DNA of 64,000 nt from Uliginosibacterium sp036017065 (GCF_036017065.1 NZ_JAYXHR010000001.1:1488001-1552000); one strand, 5' to 3'. Shown: positions 26,387 through 38,143, numbered from the stretch's first letter. Translations and numbers: made by a program. The notes: generated by a model from the letters alone, not told the origin.

Positions 26387-26421
26387 GAAAACGGCCAGCC
26401 ACCTCGAAGGTCGCTGGCCGT
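26387..26421 (-). terminator. Intrinsic terminator for the minus-strand dctQ gene
   Basis: Read on the minus strand: ACGGCCAGC stem with an inner ACCT/AGGT extension around CGA, then a T-rich run (TTTTCCTG). It lies 33 bp beyond the minus-strand small permease stop. On the plus strand no T-run follows, so it primarily serves the minus strand. Confidence 0.75.
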
Positions 26422-26453
26422 CGTGCGCCGAGCCGACTGGACCAGTAGTTGTC

Positions 26454-27011
26454 TTACTCGGGCGAGCCGCGCAACTGCCGCAGATGCGCCAGGTCAGCCT
26501 CTGCATGCGCGCCACGGCCCAGCAGGGCCAGGCGCTTGATGAGTTCCGACACGCCCTGCAGCACCAGCACCGCGAAGCCCAACGGCACCATGATGCGTGC
26601 AGGCCATATCACCAGCCCGTTGGCATGGCCGCCCGGCTGCGTGGCCTGGAAGGCATTGAAGACGACCTCGGAAGACAGCCACAGGATCATCACCGTCATC
26701 GGCACCAGGAACAGCAAGGTGCCCACGATATCGATCCAGGCGTGCGTGCGGCTCCCCAGGCGGCTGGCCAGCTCGCCCGGCGCGACCCGTGCGTTGTCGA
26801 GCAGGGCATAGCCGGCACACAGGAGGAAGATGGCCGAGAATACGTGCCACTGGACCTCCACCCAGATGTCCGGTGCCGTACCCAGTGCCTCGTGGATCAC
26901 GGCATTGGTCACGCTGATGATGGTGACCACCAGCACCAGCCAGATGATGGCCATGCCGGCGCGCGCATTGAGCGCGTCGATGGTACGGGACAACTTCAGC
27001 AAAGTTCCCAT
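26454..27011 (-). CDS. Second TRAP small permease (DctQ type), orphan
   Basis: 185 residues with four hydrophobic helices and the same landmarks as the first small permease: DIWVEVQWHVFSAIFLLCAGYALLDNARV, SRTHAWIDIVGTLLFLVPMTVMILWL and IWPARIMVPLGFAVLVLQGVSELIKRLALL. ATG at 27011 follows GAGGAGGGGTC. It converges on dctM and has no large permease on its own strand. Either it pairs with the neighbouring DctM or with one encoded elsewhere. It is clearly diverged from the other copy rather than a fresh duplicate. Confidence 0.9.
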   Translation of the reverse strand: MGTLLKLSRTIDALNARAGMAIIWLVLVVTIISVTNAVIHEALGTAPDIWVEVQWHVFSAIFLLCAGYALLDNARVAPGELASRLGSRTHAWIDIVGTLLFLVPMTVMILWLSSEVVFNAFQATQPGGHANGLVIWPARIMVPLGFAVLVLQGVSELIKRLALLGRGAHAEADLAHLRQLRGSPE

Positions 27012-27176
27012 GACCCCTCCTCGTGTGCAGCTTGGCGCAGCCATGACCGGCTGTCTGATTCTTCCGGTGCCTGGACGATGTCCGGCCCCTGTCGTGTGTG
27101 TTTCATTATTGGCCGGCATCCGCGCGAGCACCCATCGGGACAAACGCTAAGCTGCAGGGCACAATAGCCTTCAAAC

Positions 27177-27815
27177 ATGATTGCACCCACACAATTTTTC
27201 TTCGTACGCCACGGCGAAACCAGCTGGAATGCCAGCCGTCGCCTGCAGGGCCATGTCGACATCCCGCTCAATGCCAATGGCGTACAGCAGGCACAGGCCG
27301 CAGCGCGCCTGCTTGGCGTAAAGACCTTCGATGCAGTGCTGAGTTCCGACCTTGCGCGGGCCCGCGTGACGGCGGAGTTCATCGCCGCGGTGCGCGGCAC
27401 GCCCGTGCAACTCGTCGCAGGCCTGCGCGAACGTAATTTCGGCATGTTCCAGGGGCTGAGCCCCGGCGAGGCCGACCTGCGTTACCCGATCGAGCAGACG
27501 CGCCTGCGCACCCGCCAGATCGACTTCACCCCCGATGGTGGCGAAAGCCTTGCGCAGTTCGCCACCACGGTCACCGAGACCCTGCAGGGCATCGCCGGCC
27601 GCTACGCCGGTGGCACGGTTCTATGCGTCACGCATGGCGGCGTCCTGGATGTGATCTACCGCCTCGCGACCGGCCGGCCGCTGGAGTCCGCCCGCGACTT
27701 CGCCATCAACAATGCCGGGGTCAGCATCGTCAGCCATGACAAAGAAGTATGGTGTATCGACGCCTGGAACGATTGCCGCCACCTCGACGAGAGCCGGGAC
27801 GAATTGCCGATCTGA
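27177..27815 (+). CDS. Histidine phosphatase, phosphoglycerate-mutase family
   Basis: 212 residues. Catalytic RHG motif FVRHGETSWNASRRLQGH near residue 10, then the second-half GTVLCVTHGGVLDVIYR with its histidine. Such small members act as phosphatases (alpha-ribazole phosphatase or general phosphosugar phosphatases) rather than glycolytic mutases. The substrate is unknown. It stands alone, with a 161-bp spacer to the next gene that holds a TATAAT at 27891-27896 without an obvious -35. Confidence 0.9.
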   Translation: MIAPTQFFFVRHGETSWNASRRLQGHVDIPLNANGVQQAQAAARLLGVKTFDAVLSSDLARARVTAEFIAAVRGTPVQLVAGLRERNFGMFQGLSPGEADLRYPIEQTRLRTRQIDFTPDGGESLAQFATTVTETLQGIAGRYAGGTVLCVTHGGVLDVIYRLATGRPLESARDFAINNAGVSIVSHDKEVWCIDAWNDCRHLDESRDELPI

Positions 27816-27979
27816 AACACCCTTTCCCACCGGCTGCGGCCGGCGCGGAGGCCCCGGCCATCACCGGGATGGTGGGCAAGTCCCTGCAGCTATAATCCCG
27901 GCTCCGTCGTGCCTGTCCCGGCAGCGGGCGGCCTCCACCTCTTTCCGGTTTTCGACACTCCGGCCTTCGGGCACCCCAC

Positions 27980-28645
27980 GTGGCACGCGATCTCTCCACT
28001 CTTCCCCGACGTTTCCTGGCCTGGCTGGAATACCTGTTCGTCGACCACGGCCTGTTCCGTGAGCTCTACAACAACTTCTACGCCCTGCCCGGCGGCATGT
28101 TCCGCGCCAGCCAGCCCAGCCCGCGGCAGATCCGCAAGTACCAGCGCAAGCACGGCCTGCGCAGCATCATCAACCTGCGCGGCGAGGACGATTCGCTGCG
28201 CTATGCCATGGAGGCCGATGCCTGCAGCACCCAGGGCATCGCGCTGGTGGACTTCAAGGGCATCAAGTCGCGTGAGATGCCCACCCGCGAGACGCTGCAC
28301 GAGACCAAACGCATCTTCGACAGCGTCGAATACCCGGCCCTGATGCACTGCAAGTCGGGCGCCGACCGCGCCGGGCTGGCGAGTGTGCTGTACCGGCATT
28401 TCCGCCTCGGCGAATCCATCGAGCAGGCCCAGCACGAGCTCGACTGGAAGTACGGCCACAACAAGGCCGCCAAGACCGGCATGCTGGATTTCATGCTCGA
28501 GACCTACATCGCGCGCAACCGCCGCGAGCCCATCGATTTCATGACCTGGGTGGACACCGAGTACGACCGCAAGGAGCTGGAAAGCCATTTCCACTCGCGC
28601 GGCTGGGCGGACTTCATCACCGACAAGGTGCTCAAGCGCGAATGA
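27980..28645 (+). CDS. Dual-specificity/tyrosine phosphatase-like protein
   Basis: 221 residues. Contains the cysteine phosphatase signature HCKSGADRAG (CX5R) around residue 130 and an upstream FRASQPSPRQIRKYQRKHGLRSIINLRGED segment typical of bacterial DSP-like (DUF442/SIW14-related) enzymes. It is translationally coupled to msbA (ATGA overlap), so a link to lipopolysaccharide or envelope lipid export is likely. It may dephosphorylate a lipid or sugar substrate, which is inference only. Confidence 0.85.
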   Translation: MARDLSTLPRRFLAWLEYLFVDHGLFRELYNNFYALPGGMFRASQPSPRQIRKYQRKHGLRSIINLRGEDDSLRYAMEADACSTQGIALVDFKGIKSREMPTRETLHETKRIFDSVEYPALMHCKSGADRAGLASVLYRHFRLGESIEQAQHELDWKYGHNKAAKTGMLDFMLETYIARNRREPIDFMTWVDTEYDRKELESHFHSRGWADFITDKVLKRE

Positions 28646-30381
28646 AGGACGCCAGCCAGCTCTACCTCCGCCTCCTCAGCTGGGTGAAGCCTTACTGGCG
28701 CACCTTGCTGATCTCCCTGGCCGCCATGGCCGTCGCTTCGGCCATGCAGCCGCTGCTGCCGGTACTGCTGCAACGGCTGGTCGACGAAGGCCTGATCGCC
28801 AAGGAGCCGCTGGCCGCCCTGCGCCTGCCGTTCTGGATCCTGCTGACCTTCATCGTCAAGAGCCTGGCCGAGTACGCCGCCAACGTCAGCAGCCAGTGGG
28901 TCGCCAACAAGGCCGTGGAGGACCTGCGCCGCGCCGCCTTCCATCACCAGATGCACCTGCCGCTGTCCGCGCACCATGCGGAGCAGCCGGGACGCATGCT
29001 GTCGCGCATCACCTACGACATTCCGCAGGTGAGCTCTGCCATGTCGTCGGCATGGATCGTGGTGGTGCAGGACTCGCTCACCGTCGTCGCACTGCTGGGC
29101 TACCTGCTGTGGCAGTCCTGGCAGCTCGCCGCCATCATGCTGCTGATCGGCCCCATCGTCGCGTGGATCATCCGCGTCGCCAGCCGCAAGCTGCGCAGCT
29201 CCAACGCCGCCATGCAGGAGAGCATGGGCCAGATGACCGGCGCCGTCGAAGAGTCACTGGCCGGGCTGCGCGAGATCAAGGTCTTCGGCACGCAGGCCTT
29301 CGAGGACAGGCGCTTCATCCGGATCAGCGAACGCCTGCGCAAGGAGACCATGCGCGTGGTGCGCGTATCCGCCGCCAACGTGCCGCTGGTTCAGGTGCTG
29401 GCCGCCGCCGCGGTGGTCGCGGTGATCTACGCCGCCACCCAGCTCGCCGCGCGCGAGATGCTCACCACCGGCAGCTTCATCTCCTTCGTCACCGCGCTGT
29501 CGCTACTGTTCGAGCCGATCCGCCGCCTCACCAATATCAACGCCGTGATCCAGCGCGGCCTCGCCGGCGCGCACAGCATCTTTGGCCTGCTCGACACACC
29601 GCCGGAGGCAGATCGCGGCGCCGCACACAGCGAGCGGGCCCGCGGCGACCTGCGCTTCGAGAACGTCGGCTTCACCTATCCCGGCCAGGAACGCCCCGCC
29701 GTCCAGGACTTCAACCTGCACGTCGCACCCGGCCAGACCGTCGCTTTCGTCGGCGCATCCGGCAGCGGCAAGACCACGCTGATGAGCCTCGTCGCGCGCT
29801 TCTACGACGTGCAGCAGGGCGCCATCCGCCTGGACGGCATCGCCCTGCCCGACTACGCGCTGACCGACCTGCGCCGCCAGATCGCGCTGGTGGGCCAGCA
29901 TGCCGCACTGTTCGATGACACGGTGGCCGCCAACATCGCCTACGGCCGCGAGGATGCCTCGCGTGAAGCCATCGAGCAGTCGGCCCGTCACGCGCACGCC
30001 TGGGAGTTCATCAGCGCCCTGCCACAAGGCCTGGACACCCGCATCGGTCCCAATGGCAGCCTGCTGTCCGGCGGCCAGCGCCAGCGCCTCGCCATCGCCC
30101 GCGCCTTCCTGAAGGACGCGCCGGTGCTGTTGCTGGACGAAGCCACCTCCGCCCTCGACAACGAATCCGAGCGCGTGGTGCGCGAAGCCCTGGTGGAACT
30201 GCGCAAGGCCCGCACCGTGCTGGTGGTGGCGCACCGCCTGTCCACCATCCGCGATGCCCATTGCATCGTCGTCATGGAACGCGGGCGCATCGTCGAGACC
30301 GGCACGCACGACATGCTGGCCGCAGCGGGCGGTCCCTATGCGCGGCTGCTGGCGAGCGGTGAAGAACTGCTCGCGGATTGA
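28642..30381 (+). CDS. msbA: Lipid A/phospholipid flippase-type ABC exporter (MsbA family)
   Basis: 579-residue half transporter. Six membrane helices (~1-320) are followed by an ATPase domain. Walker A is GASGSGKTT at ~371-379, the signature LSGGQRQRLAIARA follows and Walker B is VLLLDEATSALD. The H-loop is AHRLST. It fits MsbA: lipid A-core flipping to the periplasmic leaflet. Close relatives export other lipids or drugs, so the symbol is a family-level assignment. Overlaps the phosphatase gene and converges on the LysR gene. Confidence 0.9.
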   Translation: MKDASQLYLRLLSWVKPYWRTLLISLAAMAVASAMQPLLPVLLQRLVDEGLIAKEPLAALRLPFWILLTFIVKSLAEYAANVSSQWVANKAVEDLRRAAFHHQMHLPLSAHHAEQPGRMLSRITYDIPQVSSAMSSAWIVVVQDSLTVVALLGYLLWQSWQLAAIMLLIGPIVAWIIRVASRKLRSSNAAMQESMGQMTGAVEESLAGLREIKVFGTQAFEDRRFIRISERLRKETMRVVRVSAANVPLVQVLAAAAVVAVIYAATQLAAREMLTTGSFISFVTALSLLFEPIRRLTNINAVIQRGLAGAHSIFGLLDTPPEADRGAAHSERARGDLRFENVGFTYPGQERPAVQDFNLHVAPGQTVAFVGASGSGKTTLMSLVARFYDVQQGAIRLDGIALPDYALTDLRRQIALVGQHAALFDDTVAANIAYGREDASREAIEQSARHAHAWEFISALPQGLDTRIGPNGSLLSGGQRQRLAIARAFLKDAPVLLLDEATSALDNESERVVREALVELRKARTVLVVAHRLSTIRDAHCIVVMERGRIVETGTHDMLAAAGGPYARLLASGEELLAD

Positions 30382-30388
30382 AGCGCGG

Positions 30389-31297
30389 TCAGTCGCCGGC
30401 CAGCCGGCGACTGTGCTCCAGCAAGCCACGGTTTTCTTCGCAGATAGCGATCAGCATGTCCGCCACCAGGCGCACCCGCGGCGAGCGGCGCACGTCGGGA
30501 TGCACCACCAGCCATAGCGAGCGGCCCGGCACGGGTTCGCCTTCCACCGGCAGTTCAATCAGGTCGGCCACCTCATCCACGCAGTAATGCGGCAGGGTCG
30601 TCACGCCCAGCCCGTGACCGGCCGCGCGGATCATCGCCGTCACATCGTTGCTGCGCAGGCTGAAAGCAGCGCCGCCGGCGAAGCGCTCCATCCATTGATA
30701 CTGCGGCGTCTGGCTCAGGCTGTCGTCCAGCCCGATGTAGCGCCACTGCTCACGTGGCAACCGGGCGAAATCCGGGTGGCCGTAGAGGCCGTAGCCCACC
30801 TCGCCCAGCGGTCGCACCGCCAGGCTGAGGTCACCGGGCTGGCCCAGGCGCAAGGCGATGTCCGCTTCGCGGCGCGACAGGTTGGCCTCACGGGTCTCGC
30901 CCATCACCTCCAGCTCGATCCCGCGCCAGATGTCATGCCGTGCCGCCAACTGCGGCATGAGGAACACTGTGCCCAGCGATGGCGGCACCGAGATGCGGAC
31001 CGTGCCGCCCAACGGGGATGCTCCCGCCGCCGCCCGTGCAAAGGCCAGCGCTTCGTCTTCCATGCGCGCAGCCTGTTCGACCAGTTGCTCGCCTTCCGGG
31101 GTCAGGCGCCAGCCGCGCGGCAGGCGGTCGAACAGGCGCAGGCCCAGCGCGCGCTCCAGCGCATCGACGCGTCGTGCCACGGTGGAGTGCTCCACCTCCA
31201 GCTTGCGGGCCGCTGCCGACAGGCTGCCCTGCCGGATCAATGCCAGGAAGTAGCGGACATCCTCCCAAACCAATGCCTGATCTGACGAATTTTGCAC
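30389..31297 (-). CDS. LysR-family regulator divergent from an EamA transporter
   Basis: 302 residues if begun at GTG 31297, which gives the usual LysR spacing (WEDVRYFLALIRQGSLSAAARKLEVEHSTVARRVDALE). A long upstream in-frame extension overlaps the divergent gene and is rejected. The effector domain ends with LEHSRRLAGD. It probably controls the divergent EamA gene through sites in the ~90-bp spacer. Effector unknown. Confidence 0.9.
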   Translation of the reverse strand: MQNSSDQALVWEDVRYFLALIRQGSLSAAARKLEVEHSTVARRVDALERALGLRLFDRLPRGWRLTPEGEQLVEQAARMEDEALAFARAAAGASPLGGTVRISVPPSLGTVFLMPQLAARHDIWRGIELEVMGETREANLSRREADIALRLGQPGDLSLAVRPLGEVGYGLYGHPDFARLPREQWRYIGLDDSLSQTPQYQWMERFAGGAAFSLRSNDVTAMIRAAGHGLGVTTLPHYCVDEVADLIELPVEGEPVPGRSLWLVVHPDVRRSPRVRLVADMLIAICEENRGLLEHSRRLAGD

Positions 31298-31388
31298 AAC
31301 AGCTGTCCGCCCATAGGGAATTCCCGGGCAATTATGCCCAACGTAAGCTTGGCGCCCAAGTTTCACATTGCCGTTCGAGGTTGCCGCC

Positions 31389-32369
31389 ATGCCTGCCCAC
31401 GTTTCGTCCCTGAAGCCCACCGCCGGTGCGCTGCCCGCGCAGCCAGGCCCGCTCGCCTCCACCCGTCTGGTGGGAGCCCTGTGCATGCTGGTCGCGGCCG
31501 CAGCCTGGGGCGGCATGTTCCCGGTGGCCAAGTCGGCGCTCGTGCACATCGATGCCTACGCCATGACGGTGATCCGCTACGGCATCACCGCCGTGCTGAT
31601 GGCGCTCCTGCTGTGGCAGCTCGAAGGCCGTGCCGCCCTGCGCACCGACGGCAAGCTGCTGCCCGCCTTCATCTTCGGCAGCATCGGCTTCGCCGGCTTC
31701 AGCCTGCTGGCCTTCAACGGACTGCGCCACACAACGCCGACGCATGCTGCCGTGCTGGCGGCGCTGATGCCGTTACTCACCGCCCTCTGCAATGCAGTGC
31801 TGGCGCGCAGCCTGCCGCCGATGGCGACACGGATCAGCATCGGTCTCGCCCTGGCTGGTGTGCTGCTGGTGGTCAGCCACGGCGACCTGCACAGCCTCGT
31901 CAGCGGCGGCAGTGCATGGGGCGATCTGCTGGTCTTCCTCGGCGGGCTGTCGTGGGTCGTCTATACGCTGGGCGCACGGCGCTTCCCCGGCTGGTCGCCG
32001 CTGCGCTACACGACGGTCACGGTGTTGGCCGGCTTCCTCGGCATCCTGCTGGTGAGCATCGCGGCCTGGTTGCTGGATGCGGCGCACCTTCCCTCGCGGG
32101 AGAGCCTTGCCGCCATCACGCCGGAGCTTGTGTACATCGTGCTGATCGGCTCACTGGCCGCGGTGCTGAGCTGGAACGCCGGCATCGCGCGGCTGGGGCC
32201 GGTGGATGGCGTGCTGTTCATCAACTTCGTGCCGGTCACCACCTTCGCGATCCAGGCCTCGCGCGGCGTGCCGATCACCGGCTGGGAAGTGGCAGGCGGC
32301 GTACTGGTTGCGGCGGCACTGCTGTTCAACACCGCCATGCAGAAGCGCAGCGCCCGTCGTGCCGGGTAG
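31389..32369 (+). CDS. EamA/DMT-family permease
   Basis: 326 residues, ten predicted membrane helices in two EamA repeats (AAAWGGMFPVAKSALVHIDA, THAAVLAALMPLLTALCNAVLARSLPP; LVFLGGLSWVVYTLGARRF, LIGSLAAVLSWNAGIARLGPVDGVLFINFVPVTTF). It exports small metabolites such as amino acids. Start ATG at 31389 keeps the spacer to the LysR gene; an ATG at 31368 is possible. Substrate unknown, and regulation by the divergent LysR protein is likely. Confidence 0.9.
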   Translation: MPAHVSSLKPTAGALPAQPGPLASTRLVGALCMLVAAAAWGGMFPVAKSALVHIDAYAMTVIRYGITAVLMALLLWQLEGRAALRTDGKLLPAFIFGSIGFAGFSLLAFNGLRHTTPTHAAVLAALMPLLTALCNAVLARSLPPMATRISIGLALAGVLLVVSHGDLHSLVSGGSAWGDLLVFLGGLSWVVYTLGARRFPGWSPLRYTTVTVLAGFLGILLVSIAAWLLDAAHLPSRESLAAITPELVYIVLIGSLAAVLSWNAGIARLGPVDGVLFINFVPVTTFAIQASRGVPITGWEVAGGVLVAAALLFNTAMQKRSARRAG

Positions 32370-32381
32370 CCAGAACGCGCC

Positions 32382-33203
32382 TCAGTCCAGCGCCTCCACC
32401 CGCATCCACACCTCGTTGCTGCGCTGTCCGGCGCTGGCGCTGTAGCCTCCGAGTGAACGCCCGTCCTGCTGGCGGGTTTCGGCGGTGCCACCGAGCCTGA
32501 TCCATTCGCCGAGGCGGCCGCTGACGGTGGTGGACAGGTTGCTGCCCTCGATGCCGCGGCTGCTCAGGCGTTGTGATTGCGGGCTGATGGTCACGGTGAC
32601 GTTGTTGCCCGCCAGTTGCGGGCGCGCCTGGAAGCCGCTGCCGACATCCACGAACTGGGTGCCGGTGCCGACCAGCGCGCCGCCGGGGCCGACGGCCACC
32701 TGGGTCATCGGCAGCGCCAGGGAGGTGCCGAGGTAGATCGACGCGGTGCTGCCCTCCAGCGTCTGCACCTGGCTGCTGCCGTCGTTGCGCATCGTGCTGC
32801 TGCGAGCGCTGATGCCACCGCGCACGTCCGCATCCACGTTGCCGTTGCGGATCGCCACGTCGCCCGAGATGCTCGCGGCGCGGCGGTCGGACTCGCTCAG
32901 CTCGCCCTGCTTCACAGTGATCATCAGGCGCCGTGCCGGCTTGTCGATCTCGCCCAGCACCTGGCGGATCTGCGCCAGCACCTGCGGCGAGGCGCGCACC
33001 ACCAGCTTGTTATCCATCGCGGAAATGGAGCTACCGGATGGCACCAGCGGCTGCAGCACGGGCAACACCTGCTCGGCCAGGCGGTGCTGCAACGGGATGA
33101 TCTCCAGGCGCTGCTGGGCCTGTACGACCAGGCAGGATGCGCACAACAGCAGGCCGGCCAGCGTGAACAGGAAGGGGCGCAGGGGTCGTATCGCAGTGCG
33201 CAT
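32382..33203 (-). CDS. Exported secretin N-domain-like protein
   Basis: 273 residues. Signal peptide to ~30 (LFTLAGLLLCASCLVVQAQ). Residues ~33-95 are an N-domain of secretins (IPLQHRLAEQVLPVLQPLVPSGSSISAMDNKLVVRASPQVLAQIRQVLGEIDKPARRLMITV). The C-terminal half is beta-rich and Gly/Ser-rich with no secretin pore. It may be an accessory of a type II or IV secretion apparatus, or a free-standing periplasmic protein. No secretion genes are adjacent. Separated from cimA by a 209-bp divergent spacer. Confidence 0.8.
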   Translation of the reverse strand: MRTAIRPLRPFLFTLAGLLLCASCLVVQAQQRLEIIPLQHRLAEQVLPVLQPLVPSGSSISAMDNKLVVRASPQVLAQIRQVLGEIDKPARRLMITVKQGELSESDRRAASISGDVAIRNGNVDADVRGGISARSSTMRNDGSSQVQTLEGSTASIYLGTSLALPMTQVAVGPGGALVGTGTQFVDVGSGFQARPQLAGNNVTVTISPQSQRLSSRGIEGSNLSTTVSGRLGEWIRLGGTAETRQQDGRSLGGYSASAGQRSNEVWMRVEALD

Positions 33204-33412
33204 CGGCAGTCCTTCAGCCCGGAAACGGGCCGTTTTGTGTGCGGCGATTGTGCGCCGCTTGGCGCAGGACAGGAAATCAGGGCCCTCAAGGCTTCGCCGG
33301 ACGGGTCCGAACCGGTAAAATCGCCGGTTTTCCCTTGCCGATCAGTCCCCTCCGCCACGCATGGCGCGTGGGTTTGGGCAAGCCGGTCGGCCGCAAGTTC
33401 AGGAACACTGCA

Positions 33413-34987
<1,575 letters not shown>

Positions 34988-34995
34988 GCCACGCC

Positions 34996-35484
34996 ATGAC
35001 GGAGGCACGTATCCGCGCCAAGGCGCTCTGCGTGTTCCGTCACCACGACCGGATTCTGGTCAACGAGGCCTTCGACCCGGTCAAGAACGAGCGCTACTGC
35101 CGGCCACTCGGCGGCGGCATCGAATTCGGCGAAACCGGCGTGCAGGCCATCGTCCGCGAGATCGACGAAGAACTGGGGCTGGCGATCACCGACGTGCGCC
35201 AGCTCGGCACGCTCGAGAACATCTTCACTTACCTGGGCAAGCCGGGACACGAGATCGTGCTGATCTTCGACGCTGCATTCGTCGATCGTGGCGCCTACGA
35301 TCGAGCCGTATTGCCGGGGTGCGAGAGCGACGGTACGCCTTTCGAAGCGCGCTGGATGACACTCGCCGATCTTCGCAGGACGGCGGCGCACATGCCGCTG
35401 TACCCGGACGGCCTGCTCGATCTGCTCGATCTGCTCGATCTGCTCGATCTGCTCGATCTGCTCGACGCGGCCGCGGCCCCCTGA
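34996..35484 (+). CDS. Nudix hydrolase with an LLD-repeat tail
   Basis: 162 residues. The Nudix box is complete (GGIEFGE then TGVQAIVREIDEELGL), so it hydrolyses a nucleoside-diphosphate-linked substrate; which one is unknown. Lies 8 bp after cimA and probably shares its message. The C-terminus consists of about five copies of Leu-Leu-Asp and then AAAAP, encoded by a 9-bp tandem repeat. Homologues are not expected to have this tail. Confidence 0.9.
   Translation: MTEARIRAKALCVFRHHDRILVNEAFDPVKNERYCRPLGGGIEFGETGVQAIVREIDEELGLAITDVRQLGTLENIFTYLGKPGHEIVLIFDAAFVDRGAYDRAVLPGCESDGTPFEARWMTLADLRRTAAHMPLYPDGLLDLLDLLDLLDLLDLLDAAAAP
35413..35466 (+). repeat. 9-bp tandem repeat (CTGCTCGAT)n in the Nudix gene
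   Basis: Six units of CTGCTCGAT, the last ending in C, encode Leu-Leu-Asp each time. Because the unit is a multiple of three, copy-number change lengthens or shortens the protein without frameshift. This is a candidate variable-number repeat. Confidence 0.92.
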
Positions 35485-35689
35485 GGCCTGGGCGACCAGA
35501 CAGCTCGTAGCCGCTGGCCGGAGCCCACGCAAACGCCTCTCCGTTTGCGCACCGTCAGCCATCCGCGCGAACGCCACACAAGGCCGGACAAGGCGGGCAT
35601 GCTATGACCCGCCCGCATGATCGCCGCTGCGCAGTCTTTCCTCGTGGCTGGAAACGACATGCCGTCCCTGCCTTCACGGAGATTGCCGA

Positions 35690-37075
35690 ATGACGAAGCA
35701 CGCCAACGCCGGTACCAGCCCTACCCGCTTCCTGCTGGACGAGGAGCAGATTCCCCGCCACTGGTACAACATCGCCGCCGACCTGCCCGTGCCGCCTGCG
35801 CCGCCGCTACATCCCGGCACCGGAGCGCCGATCGGCCCGGATGACCTGGCGCCGCTGTTCCCGCAGGCCATCATCGCGCAGGAGGTGTCGACCGAACGCT
35901 GGATCGACATTCCCGAGCCGGTGCGCGAAGTCTTCCGCCTGTGGCGCCCCAGCCCGCTGATCCGCGCGCGCAGCCTGGAGAAGGCACTGGGCACGCCGGC
36001 GAAGATCTACTTCAAGTACGAAGGCGTCTCGCCGGCCGGCAGCCACAAGCCCAACTCCGCCGTGCCGCAGGCCTGGTACAACGCGCAGGAAGGCGTGAAG
36101 AAGCTGTCCACCGAAACCGGCGCCGGCCAGTGGGGTTCGTCGCTGGCTTTCGCCGGCCAGCTCTTCGGCCTCGACGTCACCGTCTACCAGGTGCGCGTGT
36201 CCTACGACCAGAAGCCGTATCGCCGCGCCATGATGGAAACCTGGGGCGCACGCTGCATCCCCTCGCCGTCGGACACCACCGATTCGGGCCGCGCCGTGCT
36301 CGCCGAACACCCGGACCACATGGGCTCGCTGGGCATGGCGATCTCCGAAGCGGTGGAAGTGGCGGCGAAGAACGAGGACACCAAGTACGCGCTGGGCTCG
36401 GTGCTCAACCACGTGCTGCTGCACCAGACCATCGTCGGCCAGGAGGCCATCGCGCAACTGGAGATGGCCGGCGACGACCCGGACGTGATCGTGGGCTGCA
36501 CCGGTGGCGGCTCCAACTTCGCCGGCATCGCCTTTCCCTTCCTCGGCCAGCAACTGCGTGGCGAACATGCAGCACGGCGTTTCGTGGCGGTGGAACCGGC
36601 GGCCTGCCCCAGCCTCACGCGTGGCAAGTTCGCCTACGACTTCGGCGACACCTCGCACCTCACGCCGCTGGTCAAGATGCACACGCTGGGGTCCACCTTC
36701 ACGCCACCGGGCTTCCACGCCGGTGGCCTGCGCTACCACGGCATGGCGCCGATGATCAGCCACGTGGCGGAACTGGGCCTCATCGAGGCACAGGCCTACC
36801 ACCAGCGCGCCTGCTTCGAGGCCGGCGTGCTGTTCGCGCGCACAGAAGGCATCATCCCGGCGCCCGAGGCGACGCACGCCATCAAGGGCGCCATCGAGGA
36901 AGCCCTGCGCTGCAAGCGCGAGGGCAAGGCGGAGACCATCCTGTTCTGCCTGTCCGGCCACGGTCACCTCGACATGGCGGCCTACCAGGCCTACTTCGAC
37001 GGCAAGCTGGTCGACCAGGACTACGACGAGCAGGAACTGGCGATGGCGCTCAGCCTGTTGCCCAAGGTCGGCTGA
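35690..37075 (+). CDS. TrpB2-type tryptophan synthase beta chain-like enzyme
   Basis: 461-residue PLP enzyme of the TrpB2 branch, which lacks a partner alpha chain nearby. The longer N-terminus and the run EGVSPAGSHKPNSA with PLP lysine K120 are typical of TrpB2, as are GCTGGGSNF and the C-terminal SGHGHLDMAAY. TrpB2 proteins make tryptophan from indole and serine, or serve as indole scavengers. No trpA is seen. ATG at 35690 was chosen by agreement with the family N-terminus. Confidence 0.92.
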   Translation: MTKHANAGTSPTRFLLDEEQIPRHWYNIAADLPVPPAPPLHPGTGAPIGPDDLAPLFPQAIIAQEVSTERWIDIPEPVREVFRLWRPSPLIRARSLEKALGTPAKIYFKYEGVSPAGSHKPNSAVPQAWYNAQEGVKKLSTETGAGQWGSSLAFAGQLFGLDVTVYQVRVSYDQKPYRRAMMETWGARCIPSPSDTTDSGRAVLAEHPDHMGSLGMAISEAVEVAAKNEDTKYALGSVLNHVLLHQTIVGQEAIAQLEMAGDDPDVIVGCTGGGSNFAGIAFPFLGQQLRGEHAARRFVAVEPAACPSLTRGKFAYDFGDTSHLTPLVKMHTLGSTFTPPGFHAGGLRYHGMAPMISHVAELGLIEAQAYHQRACFEAGVLFARTEGIIPAPEATHAIKGAIEEALRCKREGKAETILFCLSGHGHLDMAAYQAYFDGKLVDQDYDEQELAMALSLLPKVG

Positions 37076-37096
37076 GCATTTCCGGGGAAAGGGAAC

Positions 37097-37128
37097 GACA
37101 GGGGCAGGCGGCGCGGCGCCTCCCTGTC
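37097..37128. terminator. Hairpin between convergent trpB2 and the sigma-54 activator
   Basis: Imperfect GC stem beginning GACAGGGGCAGGCG and ending GCGCCTCCCTGTC in a 96-bp convergent spacer, followed by a second small hairpin CACGGC-N5-GCCGTG at 37141-37157. No long T-run, so function as a terminator is only likely. Confidence 0.45.
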
Positions 37129-37171
37129 CGCTCCGGATGACACGGCGTACAGCCGTGGCGTCCGGCGCAAC

Positions 37172-38143
<972 letters not shown>

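Noticed and set aside
27870..27896. Sigma-70 promoter before the phosphatase-msbA pair
   Set aside because: A TATAAT at 27891-27896 is present but no acceptable -35 lies 16-18 bp upstream. Kept only as a comment.
30389..31549. Longer LysR protein starting at 31549
   Set aside because: The extra N-terminus is Pro/Ala/Gly-rich, overlaps the divergent permease gene and gives an atypical length. GTG at 31297 restores the normal HTH spacing.
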